Source: Isoetes taiwanensis (taxonomy: Eukaryota; Streptophyta; Lycopodiopsida; Isoetales; Isoetaceae). From it: a DNA stretch of 64,000 nt. Both the position numbers and the translations under genes were made by a program. Positions 56,013 through 64,000 of this stretch are shown here, piece after piece. Every line of letters begins with the position of its first letter. Position 1 is the first letter of the stretch. The stretch covers positions 7,132,413-7,196,412 of the forward strand of contig JAJEKV010000003.1 in the NCBI GenBank assembly GCA_021234155.1, in the 5' to 3' direction. The notes under the pieces are model-generated. The model saw only the letters and a list, made by a program, of their open reading frames with translations. It did no database searches and had not been told where the DNA came from.

Positions 56013-58002
56013 TAATCGAGGTCGTGCCTTATCTATACCGGGTGAACCAAGATGCTACTTTTGTTTAGTAGGTCAGTTGATAGTAATGTAACACCTAAAA
56101 TTTTGATATATAGTGGGCTATCTATGTACTACCCACAAAAATGGCTTTGTGTATTCTCACAATTTTTTTTTCTGTTTGAAGTCAAGTATCCTCAGATATA
56201 TTCAAAGGATAAACGCTTACATACATACAATTGAGTCCGTGAGTGCTACCACTTCGTATCCATGGATAGTCAGGGGCCTCGTCTCGGGCCTAGTACTCTT
56301 TTAGCCTCTCTCTACTTCTTCTCCATAGGATACTACGGAGAGAAGGACTAATTTCCTAGACCCTAATGACACAACTAGGGCCAAGCATCGAACAAGAACT
56401 ACCCTACCTCTTCTCCAAAACAGATACTATGGGAGCTAAGTTCTTTCCACATGCCCCAACTGCATCATTGCTTCAAAAATAGGCCCTCGATATAGCAAAG
56501 AAAACTAAACCCGATTACCAAGAGCAAAGAAAGGGAGTAGCCAATCGACCGGGTCACCGCCAAACTAGAGAGACAGGGATCCTCTTTATGCTCCCCCGCC
56601 AAGATTGTGCCGATCCCATCACCGGGCCGCAGCAATACTATAGGGGGTGCCTCATGCAATGAGGCACTCGACCTTCTTCTCACCAAACTAACCAAAGGGG
56701 AGTAGCACCTAGAATCCCCCCGACCCACGCGACCCATCTCGCATCTAGCCATGCGTGCCTTGTCTTCCCGCAAGACCAAGAATGTAACCTTTCTAGGGTC
56801 TCCCGCCTACTAGAAGTCCATGACTTTTGAGTTGTCCCATTCTTTGCGCACTACCAATTTCAAGCCACCCCTTTGCCGGGAAGGGGAGCACCTGCCCCGC
56901 TAATTGTTAGACAAACAACCACACGCTTTTGAAACATTTGCAAATGTAAAATGCGTATGCTCATCTTCCGTCGGGTCCGCTCTTGCGCATACTAGCACCA
57001 AAGATAAAGAAAAGGGTTATAGAATAGTACTATAGATGCCAACAACGCCTTCTCACCGTCATAATACTACAAAACAGCTTGTTTCCAGCTTGTCTAACAC
57101 CGCTAATCTTGAAGATCCCTTCCTAAAAAGTTTTCTAGGCGGGGACTGCATTTGAAGAGTGGTTCCTTCTTCTTATGGCAACACATACTACGGTTGTTTA
57201 TATACGCTTTCGAATTTGCATCCCTTCTCCCAAAATTCCGCACTCACTAGAGCCGACAAGAACCAGATCAATGGGCGTAGTGGGAGCATCACTTTACCTC
57301 CTAAACTAACTTGAGGCACACCTCCCATAGCCCCAAACCTCGCGGGCGGATGCATAAACAAGAAGCGTAAATACCAAGTGCACTCACCTTGCCAAGAACC
57401 TCGAGCCTCTAAACCGTTATCATTAGAAGCTAAAAAGAAAGGGAAGGGGAGCTTCCCTAGTTTTGCACCTAAAAGGGAAAGAAAGGAAGAAGACTTCTAC
57501 CGCAGAATGCTTCAAAACAGCCCAGCAAAATTTCAGAGCAATTTAGATCCCTAATCGCCTTCCAGATCCCAAGGCAGTCTTGATTCAATTAGCGAAGTAG
57601 GTCGGCCATAGCCTCCCCTAGGTTTTGCTCAAGAAAAACGGTCGCCATCGCCAGCCCGTTATCGGCCTCCCCCACTCGATTCTCACAATTTTGTACTTTG
57701 GTTATATATCTTTTTATAACAAACTTGTTTTGTTTCATTCGTGGTCTAAAAAGATGTATTTTGACAATATCAAAATGTTCAGATTATCTTCTAAGTGTGA
57801 TTGAATCAGCAAATTTCCGAGGATTTTCAACAATAGTAGGATTTGCCGAAAGAAAATAAAAAGATCCGATAATCATATATTAAGGAAGGCATTTTTGCTA
57901 GGAAGTAATTTTCCAATTTCGAACCTTGCCACTAAGTACTCACAATTGACCTTCGTTGGACCATCAATAGACCATGCATTTAGCTCAATTTTTAATTGTT
58001 CT

Positions 58003-58117
58003 TAAGGTGGGCTATTAAAAGGCAAGGGTGGGCTATTAAAGGACAAAAGTGAGCTATCAAAGGGTAAAAAGTGGGTTATTAAGGGGCAAACAAGTGGGCT
58101 ATTGTAGGGGAGTGGGT
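58003..58117. repeat. Minisatellite of GTGGGCTATTAAAGG units, copy 2
   Basis: Direct counterpart of 28329-28435 in the second right-hand segment; only single-base differences. Confidence 0.75.
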
Positions 58118-58747
58118 GAAAGAAGGGCACCCTCTCCTAAAAGATAAATTACTATGGACAATGATCTGGGATTGGAAGGACACCTTCTTTTCACCTACAA
58201 CATAAGATTTTGCAATATTCAGAACTTAAGTATAGTGTAAGAAACATGAATTGTTTAGTTTACCTGCAGTTTTAGTTCTTCCTTTCTTGATACTACCCAT
58301 ATCCAAGATTGATACAATTGGAATCATAAGCAAAATAAGAAATGTAAACACTTGATTCAGAATCAAGGGGAGATGTAGAGTAGATAGAAGCAAAATCTGC
58401 AGAAAAAACAAGCAGATGCAAATCAAAACAGAACAAATGTTAAATAGATGCAAGTAGGTTTTTATTACAGGCAAACTTTTTGCTTATAATGTAACGACAA
58501 AATAGAAGTACATTAGTGTGCATAGCTATCTAATGTAAAGGAAAACCAAATACTAAATTCAAATGCATTTCAAACATATGTAAAATGTAAAGAACAAAAT
58601 ATTTTATCAATACACCCTATCAAATACATCATTCAGCATTGAATGTAAAGGAAAATCAAATACTAAATTCATATGCATTTCAGATCACATGTAAATGTAA
58701 AGTACAGTCATATGCAATACACGCTATCAATACACCGCTTAAAAAGC

Positions 58748-59021
58748 GGGGTGAAAGCATGTTAGGGCCTACATAAAAATTACCAAAAGGTGCTTTTCTC
58801 AGTATTACGTGCAAGTACATAATTGTATTTTAAAGTACCCTAGACTACAAGATTGACTAAAAGAAATTGTGTTATGTTCAAGAGTAGTAGTACATACATG
58901 TTGTAAGGTACTTTGTGATGTCAAGAAGATGTTAAGAACTCAAATATATCATCATCTTTGACTACCCAGAGTATTTTCCAGGTAGTTTCCAAAACATGTA
59001 GGCCCTAACATGCTCTTACCC
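58748..59021. mobile_element. Foldback MITE, copy 2
   Basis: Segment-duplicate of 29087-29361 at the same relative place, same ends; it moved with the block and is not an independent insertion. Confidence 0.65.
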
Positions 59022-59165
59022 AAGCACTTCATGGCATTATGTAAATGTAAAGAATGTAAAAATACATTTCCTCTTCTGATGTAAAGACAAAATCATGCCA
59101 AATCAAATGCTAATACAGTTATGTACATAATGGAAACTTACTACATCTAAGTACACTCAAACTAA

Positions 59166-60800
59166 TTATGTAATGAAAATAGAAATAGATGTACCTTGAG
59201 AAGGGATTCCTAGCGAGGTCGCAGGGTCCTCGGACCATGAACAATCATGTACACATGTATTCGTCGTTGAAACCCTGAATACAAGACAAAATAGACAATA
59301 TGTATGACCACAGAGTGGAGATATTACCATGGTCGAGTCAAGGCAATCATTGCAACGCTGCAAAGTATTGGTAATATGTGAGGATGAAGCACTCGGCCTT
59401 GTCATGCAGTATGGGAGCTGGCTGCGCCTATCGGTTTGATCTTTCCAAATGCTTAGTCATCTCCTTTATTCTATTCTCACAGCTTGGAATTAACTTCCAA
59501 ATCCCCTTTTTGATTTTTTCAATGGCGACTTCTAATTCTGCAAATCAGCCTTTTAACAATGAGTGGAAATCATTAGAGCATCTAAGTCAAGAATATAACT
59601 TTGATTTCTCCTCCTCTAAGTGGGATGCCAAAGCCATTTGCACATCGGGCTTGGCTTCCCCGCTTTGCTTTTAAACTCCGCCATAATATCTTCGAGCCGA
59701 CATATTTGTGCATCTTTATTCTCGCAGACAAGTCTTGTCAAGAAGCTCTTTATCACTCTCATGCTTCAACAAATCAATTTCTATTGCTTTCCTTTTCTCT
59801 TTTAAAGTCTCAGATTTCATCAAGCATGGAGATACAATCTAATGCTCTTCTTTCCCTCCACCTTTTCATCATTTCCAACTGCTGCCCCTAATTCTACCTA
59901 AAGCATACATTTAGTAGCTTTAACATTGGAAGATTTTATCAGAGCTAATTCCTCGCCAGTCGATTCTTTTGAGGGCCTTTGAATGAAGACTTGCACTTGC
60001 TTTCACCTCATCCCAATCAATGCTTATTCCTCCAGAATGAAGTGCATATGCTCTGGGCAAAATACAATGGAATGTGATGATTTGCAATGTCCTTCCTATA
60101 AAAACGCGTGCTCATACACGTAAAAAATCTGCCATCAAATAGGCTTAATCCTCAAGACTTTGATAACCCCTCACAAGAGGGGCTTCAACCCCAAACATCC
60201 TGCACTATTTGCACTAGCCCCGGAAACATGCTATCAAAATTGTTGCTCCTAAGTTGTCGATGCTTACCTTGTCAAACTCGAGTGCAAAACCTCCCAACTC
60301 AAGAAGACCCACTTTTGAGTTTTCGGCGGCAGTTCTAGTGGGAGACCTTGGCATGGGCTTTATGGTGTTTGTTTGCAGGAGATTTCCTTGAGTCGATGTC
60401 TTTGTTCCAAGATGCTTCGGCCATGATCTCTTCCTTGGTGCTTCAGCTCTCTGAAAATGCAAGCTTTTGGCTATGGAGGTCCCGATCTTGGCTATGGAGG
60501 TTCGATTATAGATGTCAAACTTTTAAACATGGAGGTTCGAGCTGGAGGAAGGTTGAACAGAGAGCCGGAGGAGAGTTCAAAATTATTTCCCTATTAATGA
60601 TTCATTCCAAGAATAATAATTTCTGGGGAGGGATTTCCTTTACATTTTGAATTTGTAAATGTAAAATACTGCACTTTTTTGCCCACCCTTTCATGCTTCT
60701 ACCCTCGTAAAGGAATGATAATAAAGGAGAAAAGAAGAGACATGCTTTGAATGCTGCTTTCCTTCAATGCTTTGCCCTTTTATAAACCCAATTTGTGTTC
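59166..60800 (-). pseudogene. Coiled-coil and RING-like protein remnant (type B), copy 2
   Basis: Counterpart of 29506-31103. The RING end is open at 59166-59405 with CNDCLDSTMVISPLCGHTYC followed by LFCLVFRVSTTNTCVHDC. The LELGGFALEFDKVSIDNLG block is at 60310-60255, in better frame than in copy 1 (60214-60462), and shows that the residues before LEFDKVS are NSKVGLLELGGFA. Confidence 0.55.
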
Positions 60801-60959
60801 CCAAAGTTCTATCCTCGATCCTCTATCCTTTCACATCTTTAGAGTAAAGAGAGAAATATGTTAGTTACTATGTTAGATGTTATTATAGAATGTTCATGAT
60901 AGTTTTTTTTGTATATTATTATGTATAGAATGTTTTGATTTTGCATTTTTTTCACCAAT

Positions 60960-63410
60960 CAGATTTGTAATCATGAAGAAAGAGACAAGAAAAAAGGAAA
61001 ACCACAGCCTTCTTGGTCTTAATATCTTAGATATGTTCAAGAAGATTAAGGAAAAAGATGATGAAGGAAATCCTAAAACCCGATGAAGATGCAAGTGAGG
61101 GTGAAAGATAATGGCAATGAAAAAACTATGTTCCAAAGACAAATGGTTGAAGATATGGTTATGGATGCTATGATAAGGAGAAGGATGCAATATTTTGCAA
61201 ACATGTGAAGCTTTTGCCATTTCGTACTTTTAGCGCTCTTTATCATTATGATGTTCTTAGTTCTCTATGAATGTCGTGTGCATATATATGTATATATATT
61301 ACTAGTTACTTAGATTGATAATCGGCCAGGTTAGTTGCGCAAGTGGGCCTTTAATTCGTGGAGGAAGTCAGAAATTTTAAGACATCGAAGTTTTATGATC
61401 ATGCACCTCAAGAACTCATGTTGCACAATGAGGAAAAAGGAAAGCAAATGCCGAAGGAAAAATGCCACCGATAGAAGCAAAGATAAAAAAATGCAATCTA
61501 GTGTAGAAGGAGCCGTGGTTAAATATGTTTAGAGCGGCTTATACATTAATGATTATGAAAATGTAGTAGACTTGATTGATTTGGTAGGTCGCGACCGCAA
61601 TAACTAAAACATTTATATTGAATGACCATGCATGCCAAGGCTTTATTGCTGTATTGGGGACAGCTTTGCTCTTATCTAACATTGAGGAAATGAAATGTAG
61701 CCCCTTTTGGTGTGCAAGTTGATGAGTCGACTTTGGATGTGGCAACTCAACAACATCTTGTGTTACGGTCACTTATTTGGAGCATAGTGGCCAGCTTAAG
61801 AATAAATTTTTAACAATTTTAAGGGTCGAAAAGCTAATGCAAACCACATTACATGACTTCTTAGTAAGCCATCTTAAAGAAGTCGGTCTTGATATGACTA
61901 AGTTAATGGGATTTGGGTCCGATTGAGCATAAGAAGAAAGGTGTCGCCGCTACATTGAAGGCTTCACGCCCCTTATATGACTAGTATCCACCGCATTGCT
62001 CATCGTAAAAATTTGGTCGCGGCAAGATGCAAAGAAAGGGATCATATATGAAATGGATAGAAGATATTGAAAATATGGTCAATTCTATTGCAGCCTAATT
62101 TCTCTCGCAGCAGCCTTAAGATTAGAAAAGTTGCGGGAATTATTGAATGAATGTACATGTGCGGCTTTGGAGATTGAAGGGATTCAAGAAACACGCTGGT
62201 TGAGTAGACATAGTGCCATTGCTAAGCTATGTGAGGATTTGCCCCGCCGCTAGAATATTCAAGGATGGAAAATCATGATATTTTGAAAAAGCTTGCTGAT
62301 TTTAAGATGATCTACCGCTGCACTTTTTGGCAGGCGCTCTTGGAGGTCTCACAATATTAAGTAAACTAGTAATCCAGTGTGCTCAGCCGTTCTTGACATA
62401 AGCAACGCCGGGCTTAAGTTGGAAACTTGTAAATGAGAAAAATATCTTTGGGGAAAGCCATGTAACCCCGATCTATGTTTTAATGAACGCGGGCCTAAAT
62501 TCCACAATTCCACACTAATAAGTTCCTATTTTAACTTGAATTTGTTTGCCTTGAAATTAATTTAGAGCATAGAGAAATTAATGAGGTAATAGATTATTGA
62601 TTTTGGGCTTATATACTTGGTTGCCCATAAAACAATCAAACCATAAAACCATGTGCAAGACATGCATACACGCAAGCCACGCTAAAGGCATTTTTCAATG
62701 ACAACCTCCAACATGGGGTTTATATATCTAGCATCTTGTTGTCTCTAGAACGGATGTATTTCTTAAGGTTATATCTTAAATCTTGACTATCTTCCTTCTA
62801 GTTCACGAGCAAGGAATTCTCTAGGTTTTTACTCAATTGATTATGCAAAGATTGATTCTATTGAAAGACAATCATGTATATTAAAGAAAAACCAAAAGAA
62901 AACTTTGAGTCAAAGACTTTTAACAAGTACAAAAATAGTTATCAAGCTTGTTGCAAGGGCCCTTTCACATCGAGTCAACATACTCTTCGGGCCATGTGAA
63001 GGCTCCAACAAGAGAATGCACAAAAATGATTGTATAAGCCGATAGATTATTAAAACCTCATATACCTTGGATATGGTTTTAAATGTAGTACCATCTCACA
63101 ATATAATTAGAATGCTCCCCAGTATTTAGTAACAACAACAGAGATGAAAGCAAAGTGGCACTCTTTAAAAATATCCATCGGGACCTTGAGAAAGAAAGGT
63201 TCATGTGAGAGGCATGTAGTCAAGAACTTGAAGAAGCTCCTAGATAGCCTTGCAAAAACATGCGCAATAATAAGACAAAAGAAAGAGATATATCCCCATG
63301 GTCTAGATGCTCAAGTCCTTGAGGTTATGCTTCAAAAAATGTTGCAGCTTTAGAAAGTGGAGTGGTGATTCATAACTCTCCACATTTTTAATAACAAAGT
63401 TATCGTATAT
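60960..63410 (+). pseudogene. hAT-like (ZNF862/DUF4371-type) transposase, copy 2
   Basis: Counterpart of 31270-33720. Open parts include KWAFNSWRKSEILRHRSFMI (61335 onward, to 61532) and the C-terminal MKAKWHSLKISIGTLRKKGS, ERHVVKNLKKLLDSLAK and KKEIYPHGLDAQVLEVMLQK (63144-63353). The DESTDV-coding core near 61700-61745 is interrupted here by an extra CTT relative to copy 1. Comparing both copies allows most of the protein order to be followed. Confidence 0.6.
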
Positions 63411-63629
63411 GTTTTCGCGAGTTTCCTTTAAATCTAATTAGTTTGCGCTTTATCAACATTAGAAGAGTCGCACCCACTTAGATGAAAAAACACGCTGCAA
63501 AGAGAAGTCCTATAGTTAGGAGAAGAACTCCAAAGTAGGATAAAGGGACTCTAGCACCGGATTGTTATAGCTCCCTTCGATGCACAACCCATACAAAGCC
63601 ACTATCGCCGCAACCAAATGCTATCCATT

Positions 63630-64000
63630 TTGCCCAAATTCACCGATCCGGGCCAAATACGCCCCTTAGTACTCTTCGGACTTGCCCTTACATTTGCCGA
63701 TGAACACACCGGCGTGCGATGCGGGCCCGGGTCGCATATTCGAGGTGCCGGACTCGGCGAGGTCACCTTTGCCCCCACTGTCTGCTCGCTGATTGGGCAC
63801 TACACAAAGCGGACATGATCAGATATATTTGGGTGTTTCTGGCATTTTATATGTTAGGACAGTTTGTCACCAGGGCCGATTGTCGCCACGGTTTTTCCCT
63901 CGAAAACTTCTGGCTGGTTTTTAATCCGCAAGAATCCGCTTGTCGCGTTTTTGTATTGGGTCCCATAGACCGATTGGTCTCCGTGGATCTATAAAAATAC
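63630..64000 (+). mobile_element. 5'-truncated LINE 3' fragment, copy 2 (runs off window)
   Basis: Counterpart of 33950-34335, including CGGTTTTTCCCTCGAAAAC and TTTTTGTATTGGGTCCCATA. The window ends before the tail. Its start, GCCCAAATTCACCGATCCGG, aligns with the LINE C-terminal region at about 13010-13035 on the minus strand. Confidence 0.65.

Larger units (their letters stand above)
48393..64000. repeat. Right duplicated segment, copy 2
   Basis: This is colinear with 18606 to about 34310 and runs off the window end inside the LINE 3' fragment. It looks noisier than copy 1, with more one- to three-base differences, again concentrated at CTG/CAG and CG-containing triplets. It starts inside the DDE-like gene, so that gene lacks its 3' end here. 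Confidence 0.88.

Noticed and set aside
1-64000. Integrated virus or endogenous pararetrovirus
   Set aside because: The only reverse transcriptase is of LINE type, and no capsid, movement or coat-like protein was seen.

Overview
The window looks like repeat-rich nuclear DNA of a land plant or other streptophyte. The evidence is GT-AG introns with AT-rich bodies, a plant-type catalase fragment, an FCP1-like phosphatase fragment, hAT-type and other transposase remnants, a LINE, an LTR retrotransposon end, a TRIM-like element, MITE-like elements and microsatellites. I see no rRNA, tRNA, organellar operon, CRISPR array or bacterial gene. The lineage cannot be fixed further from sequence reading alone. 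No complete, uninterrupted protein-coding gene was found; every recognisable gene is a fragment or is broken by stops and frame changes.

The dominant structure is a mosaic of long, nearly colinear direct duplications. Unit 1 runs from 1 to about 34335. Its left part (1-11080) recurs at 34533-41068 with internal deletions. Its right part (18606-34335) recurs at 48393-64000. A further partial copy of the middle of the right part lies at 41069-48383, so the stretch holding the catalase fragment and the LTR is present three times and a hAT C-terminal module five times. Copies are identical over long runs, but their differences pile up at CTG/CAG and C/G-rich triplets. This points to systematic base-calling error or poor polishing in methylated repeat DNA at least as much as to mutation. 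Many apparent stops and frameshifts may therefore be artefacts.

Layout of unit 1: unidentified minus-strand coding remnant (15-460); hAT C-terminal piece (1283-1863); an unidentified gene present as two diverged inverted arms (3880-5000 on + and 9620-10610 on -); a TRIM-like element (7286-7670) and a 1.2 kb internally duplicated insertion (7727-8904), both absent from the second copy; a coiled-coil/RING-like gene remnant (11060-12340); a 5'-truncated LINE on the minus strand (about 12634-15176); an FCP1-like phosphatase remnant (15630-16378); microsatellites near 17.1-17.4 kb; a DDE-like transposase remnant on the minus strand (18480-21000); catalase exons on the minus strand (21380-22330); a Lys/Arg-rich minus-strand remnant with a TATA box (23500-24475); one LTR with a primer-binding-site motif (25082-25963) sitting in a hAT coding region; an unidentified minus-strand cluster (26600-28055); a minisatellite and a foldback MITE (28329-29361); a second coiled-coil/RING-like gene (29506-31103, minus); a hAT/ZNF862-type transposase (31270-33720, plus); and a LINE 3' fragment with a tetranucleotide tail (about 33950-34335).

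The most unusual feature is unique to the partial copy: a 2.19 kb terminal-inverted-repeat element at 43324-45514, inserted at a site that is empty in the other two copies. It carries a cluster of 20-22 bp perfect palindromes with the core GGTATAAATTTATACC. No host gene system is evident. The region reads as a graveyard of mobile elements with captured, intron-retaining host gene fragments.
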